Source of the DNA: Verrucomicrobiota bacterium
GTDB lineage: Bacteria > Verrucomicrobiota > Verrucomicrobiia > Chthoniobacterales > UBA10450
Direction of reading: 5' to 3'
Assembly: GCA_003217965.1 (NCBI GenBank)
Contig: QHNB01000047.1
Span: 1 to 9,556 of the forward strand
DNA length: 9,556 nucleotides
Part shown: positions 1-5,841 of the stretch, piece after piece
Layout: every line of letters begins with the position of its first letter
Numbering within the stretch: position 1 is the first letter of the stretch
Program-made: the position numbers and the translations under genes
The notes under the pieces: generated by a model
The model's input: the letters and a program-made list of their open reading frames with translations, nothing else
Databases searched by the model: none
Told to the model about the DNA's origin: nothing

Positions 1-729
1 AGCCAGTCCGGCAGGAATAGCATAGAGTAATCCACGTTGCGTGACAAACATGGTCAAAGCGATGCTCTTCCACGAAATAGTCGGGGTATCTTGATAGGCG
101 AGGAATTTCCACGTCTGGAAGAATTCATAGCCAGCCACTCCACCATTGAAGAGGAAACCGGCGATGCCGAAAGCGCCACTCCAGCGATAGAAGGCATAGA
201 AAGTTGCGATCGAAGCAATTAGGCCAGTGGCGGCAAGTTGATGACGCAAGTCGAAACCCAGGTTGGCAAACAAAGCATTGAACAAGTCCATTCCGGCCGG
301 GTACCGAAGCTTGCTGAAAACATAAAGCGGACTATCCGGCCATAGCCTTACTCCATTGGCAAAGTTTCGGATGTAGGCGACGTGGAGACCCAGATCGCCA
401 AGATTATGCGGCGATTGAATACGCATCGCATCCCCGTCGTAGTAGAGAAGCCAGCAGAAGGATCGGAAGGCGAACATCCCAAAAATAACGCCGAGCGCCC
501 AAAGCCAGATCGAGCGGTATCTGGTGAACTGGTTGGCTCTGTCCCGCGTCTGATCGCTCGCGCCGGAGCCTGACGGCATGGACATGAATGCGGTCACTCC
601 AGCAACGGCGCCCGACAGGAGTGAAATAAGCGATACCAGTTCATCAAGACCACCAGCAATCATTCCCAGTAGCAGAGCGACCACAGAGGAGACGGCGACA
701 TAGATCAGACCGGCAGATAGTAGACGCAT
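1..729 (-). CDS. Polytopic membrane protein, GT-C glycosyltransferase-like (C-terminus beyond the window)
   Basis: The reverse strand from 729 reads open for 243 codons and leaves the window in frame at position 1, so the C-terminal part is missing. The ATG at 729 lies 11 bases after the stop of the upstream membrane-protein gene on the same strand, with no clear Shine-Dalgarno site. Hydrophobic segments are visible near residues 4-23, 30-50, 73-94 and 164-182. Between the third and fourth lies a long polar loop containing GDLGLHVAYIRNFANG (about 110-125) and a KLRYPAGMDLFNALF stretch (about 141-155). An acidic residue followed by His after an early transmembrane helix is the usual look of the first extracytoplasmic loop of GT-C enzymes, which move sugars from lipid carriers. 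Near the window edge there is a TQRGLL motif. I do not recognise a named family, so GT-C membership is an inference from topology and loop motifs. Adjacency to an Agl23-like protein supports a surface-glycosylation role. Confidence 0.6.
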   Translation of the reverse strand, partial: MRLLSAGLIYVAVSSVVALLLGMIAGGLDELVSLISLLSGAVAGVTAFMSMPSGSGASDQTRDRANQFTRYRSIWLWALGVIFGMFAFRSFCWLLYYDGDAMRIQSPHNLGDLGLHVAYIRNFANGVRLWPDSPLYVFSKLRYPAGMDLFNALFANLGFDLRHQLAATGLIASIATFYAFYRWSGAFGIAGFLFNGGVAGYEFFQTWKFLAYQDTPTISWKSIALTMFVTQRGLLYAIPAGLA

Positions 730-740
730 CGGAAAATTGA

Positions 741-2381
741 CTAATGCGCTCCGACAAAATCGGGCGCCTTGCCGGGAAAGAAATTCTTGAAGAGACTGGC
801 CCGGAAATACAGCTTCGAAGGATCCTGATACGGCCGGATCGTCAACGGCTCGGTAAAGTAGCTATCATGGAGCTTCGACTCAACCTCGGCCACCTTGTCC
901 TCTTGCACGAGAAGAAAATCAGCATCCATCGTGGGAGGATAACTAGCATGCTCGTAATAACCAATCCGCGGAAAATCATCTAGGATCCAAGGTAAAGGGT
1001 AAGGGCTGGCACGGATAATATGTCCGGTTATGTGATAGTACTTGGGATCGGCATCGGCTAGCTCGAGCAGTGGCGTGGTCAGTTTGTAAATATCGTTGTA
1101 GGTTTGAACGTAAACGTAAGGCTCAGACCAGAAGAAATCGGCAACATTTGTTGCTAGCGTTTTTTCCGGATTCCAGCCAAAATCGGCAAAGGTGCTACAG
1201 CGAAAATAGTTGAGCGAAATTGCCCATCCAAGAGACGTGGTTAATGTCAGGGCGGCTATCGCCAGCGAAGTGGTCAACCATCTCTTGGGCACGATCAAAA
1301 TAAAGCTGCCAAAGATAAATATGAGGGGCCAAATAATGCTGATGACGCACCAGGGCGTTTTATAGTGGACAATGCTGTAGGCGAAAAAGATGCCAAACCC
1401 GGTTATGGCAAGGTAGCGCAAGCTGATATTGCGGAATAATTGGCAAAATCCGCATAGCACCAGACCGACACAGACCGGCCATTCATAGCGCCCGATAAGA
1501 ATGAGCCAATAATAAAACGGCTTTTCGTGACCATTGCCGTTGCGACCGGTCTTAAACCAGACGTGAAAGGTCTGATACAAACCTTTGATGCCGCTCCAAT
1601 GAAAGAATGTTCCAGAATAGAAGAAGATGATCGCGCCGACCCCCACCAGGCAAACCATCGCCAGATCAATGCTGGTCCATTTCCGTTTCATTGGCTCAGG
1701 ATTCTCGACCGGCCAAATCCGCATCGAGATAAACAAGAGCGGTAGTGCAATCAACGCGCAGCCAAGGTGGATGATATAGGTTTCTTTAGTCAGAATCATC
1801 CCCGCTATTCCGATGCCGGTGTACCAGAGGTAGTCAACGGTTCCGTGCAGCCAAAGCCCGAGCAATCCGATCATGAACATCATGGAAAACAGCAAAAGCC
1901 AGACCTCATGGATCGAGTAGCGCCCGTAGAAGATAAACGCAGGCGACACCGCCATGGCGAGCGCGGCTAAACGGGCAACACTGCGCGGCAAGACGCGATC
2001 AAATCTCATTGCCAACCAGACGCAAGCAATGCTCACGAGCACGACTGGCAGCCGGAGGGCCCACAGATTTCGGCCGAGTAGGTTCTGAGATAGAAAAAGA
2101 ACGTAGAAATGAAGCGGTCCATGATAATTCGTCGGGTCATATTTGTAGAAGCCATTCTTTAACATTTGATCAACGAACCAGCCGTTAATTCCTTCGTCGA
2201 AGTGTGGCGGCTTGATTCCAAGCAGGAAAAACCGAAGCGCCGTCGCAAGCAGAAGGATTGTCCAAAACATCCAGTCGCTCTCCAGCGCGCGAAAAAGGCG
2301 AGGCGCCAAGCTATCCTGGGCCGAGAAAAAATCCGCTCGCGCCTCTTTGCCAGCGCTGCTAGTACGCGCAGGGATGCGCAT
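741..2381 (-). CDS. Agl23/TIGR03663-like integral membrane protein (putative GT-C glycosyltransferase)
   Basis: From the ATG at 2381 this is a 546-residue protein with about ten or more hydrophobic segments starting near residue 38. After the first helix comes the loop PPHFDEGINGWFVDQM (about 58-73), with the acidic DE pair typical of GT-C enzymes. It is followed by NYHGPLHFY (about 85-93), and later by a TKETY motif and HYKTPW. These features match the family named 'flippase activity-associated protein Agl23' (TIGR03663), known from archaea and several bacterial phyla, whose biochemical function is not firmly established. The last 130 or so residues form a soluble extracytoplasmic tail. The start is uncertain. 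The frame stays open upstream to a TTG at 2417 and an ATG at 2408, which would lie deeper inside rmlB. An ATG at 2273 would begin right at the first helix. It is divergent from rmlB and is followed 11 bases later by a second GT-C-like gene on the same strand, probably co-transcribed. Confidence 0.78.
   Translation of the reverse strand: MRIPARTSSAGKEARADFFSAQDSLAPRLFRALESDWMFWTILLLATALRFFLLGIKPPHFDEGINGWFVDQMLKNGFYKYDPTNYHGPLHFYVLFLSQNLLGRNLWALRLPVVLVSIACVWLAMRFDRVLPRSVARLAALAMAVSPAFIFYGRYSIHEVWLLLFSMMFMIGLLGLWLHGTVDYLWYTGIGIAGMILTKETYIIHLGCALIALPLLFISMRIWPVENPEPMKRKWTSIDLAMVCLVGVGAIIFFYSGTFFHWSGIKGLYQTFHVWFKTGRNGNGHEKPFYYWLILIGRYEWPVCVGLVLCGFCQLFRNISLRYLAITGFGIFFAYSIVHYKTPWCVISIIWPLIFIFGSFILIVPKRWLTTSLAIAALTLTTSLGWAISLNYFRCSTFADFGWNPEKTLATNVADFFWSEPYVYVQTYNDIYKLTTPLLELADADPKYYHITGHIIRASPYPLPWILDDFPRIGYYEHASYPPTMDADFLLVQEDKVAEVESKLHDSYFTEPLTIRPYQDPSKLYFRASLFKNFFPGKAPDFVGAH
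2374..2381. other. Shared palindrome ATGCGCAT at two divergent start codons
   Basis: These eight bases form a perfect palindrome. Read on the plus strand they begin the rmlB start codon at 2374. Read on the minus strand they begin the best ATG of the Agl23-like gene at 2381. If both starts are right, the two genes overlap by 8 bases head to head and each promoter must sit inside the other gene's coding sequence. The rmlB start is well fixed by the conserved N-terminal beta strand and GxxGFIG loop. The other start is less certain, so the overlap may be a coincidence of the rmlB codons Met-Arg-Ile. Confidence 0.4.
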
Positions 2382-3363
2382 TTTAGTGACGGGCGGCTGC
2401 GGCTTCATTGGGAGCAACTTTATTCGCTACATTCTGGAACATTACAAGCCGGCTTACGTAACCAACGTCGATGTACTCACCTATGCCGGCAATCTGGCGA
2501 ATCTCGCAGGTGTAGCGGAGGAGCATGGCGATCGTTACGAATTCTTCAAAGCGGATATCGCGAATGCCGATCAAATGGATGCCTTGATGACCGAACATCA
2601 ATTCTATGCCGTCATTAATTTCGCCGCCGAATCGCACGTCGATCGCAGCATCAATTCCCCGCAGAATTTCATCCACACCAATGTCATCGGCACGAGCGTG
2701 TTGCTCGATGCAGCGCGACGGCATGGCGTGCAGCGTTTTGTTCAGATCTCGACCGACGAAGTGTATGGATCACTCGGACCAGCTGGGAAGTTTACGGAAC
2801 AGTCACCGCTCGAACCAAGTTCACCCTACTCAGCAAGTAAAGCCGGCGCCGACCTCCTGGCGTTGGCTTGTTTCAAAACCTTCGGCCAGGATGTCGTGAT
2901 TACGCGTTGCTCGAACAATTACGGCCCCTATCAATTCCCCGAAAAACTGATACCCCTCATGATCATCAAGGCCCTCCGCAATGAACCGCTCCCGGTATAT
3001 GGCGATGGCATGAACGTGCGCGATTGGATTCACGTTCGTGATCACTGCGCCGGCGTCGTCGCAGCCTTGTTCGAAGGAAAAGCTGGTACGGTCTATAATT
3101 TCGGCGGCGATAGCGAATTGCCGAACCTTGAAGTGGTTAAATTCATTTTGGATAAGCTAGGAAAACCACACAACCTGATCTCCTTCGTCACTGATCGGCT
3201 AGGGCATGATCGGCGTTATGCCATTGATTCCAGCTTCGCCAAGCGCGAGCTGAACTGGCATCCCCGCCGCAACGCTCGGGATGGGATCTCTGAAACAATC
3301 GATTGGTATCTTCAAAACCAGGGATGGTGGCAGGAATTGCTTGAGCGTGCCGGCCGATACTGA
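2374..3363 (+). CDS. rmlB: dTDP-glucose 4,6-dehydratase RmlB
   Basis: This 329-residue protein is an extended short-chain dehydrogenase. It converts dTDP-D-glucose to dTDP-4-keto-6-deoxy-D-glucose in the cytoplasm, the second step of dTDP-L-rhamnose synthesis. Visible motifs are the NAD-binding TGGCGFIG loop (6-13), DVLTYAGN (33-40), NFAAESHVDRS (82-92), the catalytic STDEVYG stretch (126-132, acid/base pair D128 and E129), YSASK with catalytic Tyr152 and Lys156, NNYGPYQFPEKLIP (181-194), the nucleotide-sugar loop near VYGDGMNVRDWIH (208-220) and DRLGHDRRYAID (274-285). All of these match RmlB rather than a generic epimerase. The frame is open further upstream to 2212, but those residues overlap the divergent gene and lack family similarity, so the ATG at 2374 is chosen. 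The bases just before it contain only AGGG immediately next to the ATG, which is too close for a normal ribosome site. rmlD follows 30 bases downstream. Confidence 0.95.
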   Translation: MRILVTGGCGFIGSNFIRYILEHYKPAYVTNVDVLTYAGNLANLAGVAEEHGDRYEFFKADIANADQMDALMTEHQFYAVINFAAESHVDRSINSPQNFIHTNVIGTSVLLDAARRHGVQRFVQISTDEVYGSLGPAGKFTEQSPLEPSSPYSASKAGADLLALACFKTFGQDVVITRCSNNYGPYQFPEKLIPLMIIKALRNEPLPVYGDGMNVRDWIHVRDHCAGVVAALFEGKAGTVYNFGGDSELPNLEVVKFILDKLGKPHNLISFVTDRLGHDRRYAIDSSFAKRELNWHPRRNARDGISETIDWYLQNQGWWQELLERAGRY

Positions 3364-3393
3364 AACGGTGCGTCTCGAGGCGGCTGGCACTAA

Positions 3394-4269
3394 ATGCGCA
3401 TCGTAATCATTGGGACAGGCGGGCGATTGGGTGCCGCACTCGCACGCGACTATGCAACCACCTTCGATGTTCGCGCTTACACCCGTGCCGACCTTGATCT
3501 TACTGACTTGGATCGTACTCGCGAGTTACTCCGCCCACTCGACTTTGATTTGCTAATCAATTCAGCTGCGCTCACCCATGTCGACTATTGCGAAGATCAC
3601 CGTGACGAAGCTTTTATGATCAACGCCGAAGCGCCGCAAGTATTGGCCGAGTTATGCCAGGAGAAGAATGCGAAGCTAATTCAGATTAGCACGGACTATG
3701 TCTTCGACGGTAAGAGCCCTATTCCGTATCGGGAGGAGGATGAGGTGATTCCTCTGAGTGTTTACGGTGAATCAAAGCGCGAAGGCGAGTTGCGTGTTCT
3801 TAGCGCTTCAGCGCAATATCTGGTCGTGCGGATTTCATGGGTTTTTGGTCCGGATCGGCCGAGTTTCGTTGACCAAGTTATTCAGCGCGCGCGCAAGACG
3901 AAGCAGGTCGCGGCCGTGGCGGACAAATTTTCCACGCCGACCTATACCTTGGATCTGGCTCAGTGGCTTCAAACGGCTTGGAAAAAGGATCTGAGCGGTT
4001 TATTACATTTAACCAACGGTGGTGAGTGCAGCTGGCAGCAATACGCGCAGTATGCAATTGATTGTTGCTATCACTACGGTCTGGCTTTACAGGCGAAGCG
4101 GGTGGAGGAGTTAAAGTTGAGCGACATGAAAAATTTCATCGCGCAACGGCCGGTCTATACTGTTTTGTCGACCGCTCGCTTTACGCGTCAAACTGGGGTA
4201 AAGCCAAGGAATTGGCGCGAAGCTGTTGCCGAATATATTAAAACTTATGTGATCAAAGATGAAAATTAA
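3394..4269 (+). CDS. rmlD: dTDP-4-dehydrorhamnose reductase RmlD
   Basis: This 291-residue NAD(P)H-dependent short-chain dehydrogenase matches RmlD, which performs the last step of dTDP-L-rhamnose synthesis by reducing dTDP-4-keto-L-rhamnose. The sequence shows a Rossmann loop GTGGRLG (7-13) and the R/DLDLTD stretch typical of the family (about 31-38). It also shows INSAALTHVDYCE (55-67), ISTDYVFDG (98-106), VYGESK with catalytic Tyr124 and Lys128, RISWVFG (146-152), and the C-terminal substrate-side elements KFSTPTYTLDLA (178-189) and RPVYTVLS (252-259). Length is normal for the family. The gene lies 30 bases after rmlB, and its last 11 bases overlap the start of the DUF1573 gene, which implies translational coupling. 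The rmlA and rmlC steps are not encoded in the window. Confidence 0.92.
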   Translation: MRIVIIGTGGRLGAALARDYATTFDVRAYTRADLDLTDLDRTRELLRPLDFDLLINSAALTHVDYCEDHRDEAFMINAEAPQVLAELCQEKNAKLIQISTDYVFDGKSPIPYREEDEVIPLSVYGESKREGELRVLSASAQYLVVRISWVFGPDRPSFVDQVIQRARKTKQVAAVADKFSTPTYTLDLAQWLQTAWKKDLSGLLHLTNGGECSWQQYAQYAIDCCYHYGLALQAKRVEELKLSDMKNFIAQRPVYTVLSTARFTRQTGVKPRNWREAVAEYIKTYVIKDEN

Positions 4270-4930
4270 GAGCCTGGAACTTCTCGTGATTTTGTCGGTG
4301 CTTGCCTTGGCGGATACCTGCCGCGCTGGACTTCAATGGGAACAAACGCAGATCGAACTCCACCCCGCGCCTGGCGCTGCGACCGCGGTCGGAAGCTTCA
4401 AATACAAGAACACGGGCAGCAACGTCATTCACTTCAAGTCCATCACGACCTCATGCGGTTGCACGACCGCGGCGCGGAAGAAGGACGACGTTGCACCGGG
4501 TGAAACTGGGGAAATCACAGCGACGTTCAAGGTTGGCGCGAGTACGGGCGTGCAACAGAAAACAGTGCGAGTCGAGACGGACGATGCGGCCACTCCGGTG
4601 ACCATCCTCGCATTGCGAGCAGTCATCCCGCAGATGCTTGAGCTGCGTCCCAGCTTCGTTTATTGGGAAAACAGTGAACCAGCTAAGCCGAAGACAATTA
4701 TGGTCAAGGCGGCGAAGGAACTACGTGCAACAAGCTTAAAGGTTAGTAGTTCGAGTAACGAGTTCGTCACTTCAGTTAGTTCGGCTGGGCAAAACGAATT
4801 TAAAATCGAAGTGCAGCCGCACGATACTTCGCATCCAGTTTCGGCCGTCTTGACGGTTCAGCCGGACAATGGCGGCAAGCCGGCTTATGCAACTGCGCGA
4901 GTAGTTAACCCGACGATCAGCGCCCAATAG
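4259..4930 (+). CDS. DUF1573 domain protein, predicted exported
   Basis: This 223-residue protein starts at an ATG inside the last codons of rmlD, an 11-base overlap. Residues 1-23 look like a signal peptide: a Lys-containing start, a hydrophobic core LLVILSVLALA, and a likely cleavage after CRA. The mature part begins with a DUF1573 domain (about 25-120). The family signature is clear: GSFKYKNTGSNVIHFKSI (45-62), SCGCT (65-69), VAPGETGEI (78-86) and KTVRVETDD (101-109). A second beta-rich stretch (about 125-215) looks like another immunoglobulin-like domain, with no known motif that I can name. The function of DUF1573 is not established; the fold resembles ASPM-SPD-2-Hydin type Ig domains. 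Being followed at once by an exported rhodanese and a MauE-like protein suggests a shared extracytoplasmic thiol or sulfur role, which is an inference. It does not look like a lipoprotein, because the residues before Cys21 do not form a lipobox. Confidence 0.85.
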   Translation: MKIKSLELLVILSVLALADTCRAGLQWEQTQIELHPAPGAATAVGSFKYKNTGSNVIHFKSITTSCGCTTAARKKDDVAPGETGEITATFKVGASTGVQQKTVRVETDDAATPVTILALRAVIPQMLELRPSFVYWENSEPAKPKTIMVKAAKELRATSLKVSSSSNEFVTSVSSAGQNEFKIEVQPHDTSHPVSAVLTVQPDNGGKPAYATARVVNPTISAQ

Positions 4931-4932
4931 CG

Positions 4933-5358
4933 GTGCCTAGGGGCCTCGTCCGAGAGATTTTGCTTCTACTCTGTCTCGCGCTCTTGCCCGCGCTCGGTCA
5001 GGCCGTCTATTTTCGTGATCGAATCTCCTGGAGACAGCCGGCCAAGCAAGACGAGATCACGGTTTCGCAGGCACGGAATCTGACCGGGCCTGTGATGTGG
5101 CTCGACGCTCGACCAGAGGAGGAATTTGCTGCCGGTCACATTCCCGGTGCGAAACTACTCAATGCCGAACACTGGGATAATTTGCTTCCGCAAGTATTGA
5201 ACGCCTGGACACCAGATCAAAAGCTGATCGTCTATTGCAGCAAACAGAGTTGCGACGCAAGTCATGAAGTAGCACGGCGCCTGCGGGAGGAAGCGAACCT
5301 GAAGAACGTGTTCGTCCTAGCAGGTGGTTGGGAAGCCTGGCAGGAATCGGCCAAATGA
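4933..5358 (+). CDS. Exported or membrane-anchored rhodanese-like protein
   Basis: This 141-residue protein starts with GTG two bases after the DUF1573 stop. The first 25 residues contain a strong hydrophobic core (ILLLLCLALLPALGQAV), so it is either secreted or anchored with the domain outside the cytoplasm. A single rhodanese domain follows (about 41-138). It shows WLDARPEEEFAAGHIPGA (56-73), the active-site strand and loop IVYCSKQSCDAS (99-110) and the closing GGWEAW (131-136). Cys102 sits where the catalytic, persulfide-forming cysteine of rhodaneses is found. A second cysteine, Cys107, lies in the same loop at a CxxxxC spacing. Rhodaneses move sulfane sulfur or act on other thiol chemistry; the substrate here cannot be read from sequence. 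Its stop overlaps the start of the next gene (ATGA), so the two are probably made together. Confidence 0.87.
   Translation: MPRGLVREILLLLCLALLPALGQAVYFRDRISWRQPAKQDEITVSQARNLTGPVMWLDARPEEEFAAGHIPGAKLLNAEHWDNLLPQVLNAWTPDQKLIVYCSKQSCDASHEVARRLREEANLKNVFVLAGGWEAWQESAK
5342..5345 (+). promoter_or_regulatory. Candidate ribosome-binding site of the MauE-like gene
   Basis: AGGA lies nine bases before the ATG at 5355, inside the end of the rhodanese gene. It supports this ATG over the TTG at 5328, which would lengthen the protein by nine residues inside the rhodanese frame. Most other genes here lack such a site, so the match could be chance. Confidence 0.35.
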
Positions 5359-5795
5359 TAAATAGTAAGCTCGCTACTTGGGCAGTTCGCCTGCTTCGTT
5401 TAGTTATCGGCGCTACGTTCATCTATGCCGGAGTAGTAAAGGCGTTATCGCCGATTCGGTTCACAAACGATATCCACAACTATCGTCTTCTACCGTGGTC
5501 GATGGCTGTCGCGCTTGCTTTCTATTTACCCTGGCTAGAAATCGTCAGCGGCCTTGCCGTGCTCTTGGATCGTTTTCATCGCGCCGCCGTCGCCATCCTG
5601 GCTCTGCTAACCATAATTTTCATCATCGCATCCGCCGTTGCTCGAATCCGTGGGATCGATATTAGCTGCGGCTGCTTTGGTCATCTGAGCAATCATCTCA
5701 GTTTTGCCTGGCATCTCGGCCTAGATACCGTACTGCTCGCCTTATTATTTGCGCTTTGGCGATCGAAGCATTTGCGACGAGCGATTACGGTATAA
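5355..5795 (+). CDS. MauE/DoxX-family redox-associated membrane protein
   Basis: This 146-residue protein has four predicted transmembrane segments (about 10-30, 48-71, 77-97 and 117-135), the usual layout of MauE/DoxX proteins. The first helix carries the typical FIYAGVVKALSP run (22-33), and the second contains PWLEIVSGLAVL (59-70). The MauE signature SCGCFG (104-109) lies in the loop before the last helix. MauE of methylamine-utilising bacteria is needed for correct disulfide formation in a periplasmic dehydrogenase, and relatives occur next to thiol-redox proteins. A general thiol/electron-transfer role in the membrane is therefore likely here, with unknown partner. The ATG at 5355 overlaps the rhodanese stop as ATGA. 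This is the last gene of the plus-strand run, and a convergent gene ends 46 bases further on. I see no convincing terminator hairpin in that gap. Confidence 0.86.
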   Translation: MINSKLATWAVRLLRLVIGATFIYAGVVKALSPIRFTNDIHNYRLLPWSMAVALAFYLPWLEIVSGLAVLLDRFHRAAVAILALLTIIFIIASAVARIRGIDISCGCFGHLSNHLSFAWHLGLDTVLLALLFALWRSKHLRRAITV

Positions 5796-5841
5796 GGAAC
5801 GATTTGAAGCCCTTCTCGCCCTTACCCGCATCTTCCGAGAG

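Noticed and set aside
2212..2373. In-frame 54-codon extension upstream of rmlB.
   Set aside because: RmlB proteins start with the first Rossmann strand, here MRILVTGG at 2374. The extension is low in family similarity and is antisense to the membrane-protein gene.
741..2381. Dolichyl-phosphate-mannose-protein mannosyltransferase (PMT) assignment for the Agl23-like gene.
   Set aside because: The protein shares the general GT-C look, but the YHGPLHFY and HYKTPW motifs point to the TIGR03663/Agl23 family, for which PMT activity is not shown.
2395..2450. A weak sigma-70-like pair on the minus strand (TTGTAA, 17 bases, AATAAA) upstream of the Agl23-like gene.
   Set aside because: Each hexamer matches only four of six consensus bases and the pair lies inside the rmlB coding sequence. 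Such matches are expected by chance.
2383..2724. A 113-codon minus-strand open frame opposite the rmlB start region.
   Set aside because: It lies entirely antisense to the well-supported rmlB coding sequence and its translation shows no recognisable domain or hydrophobic pattern.
5796..5841. Possible bidirectional terminator in the convergent gap between the MauE-like gene and the glucosidase.
   Set aside because: Only weak stems, such as CGCT-GAA-AGCG just inside the glucosidase end, were seen, without a T-run. This is not enough to call a terminator.
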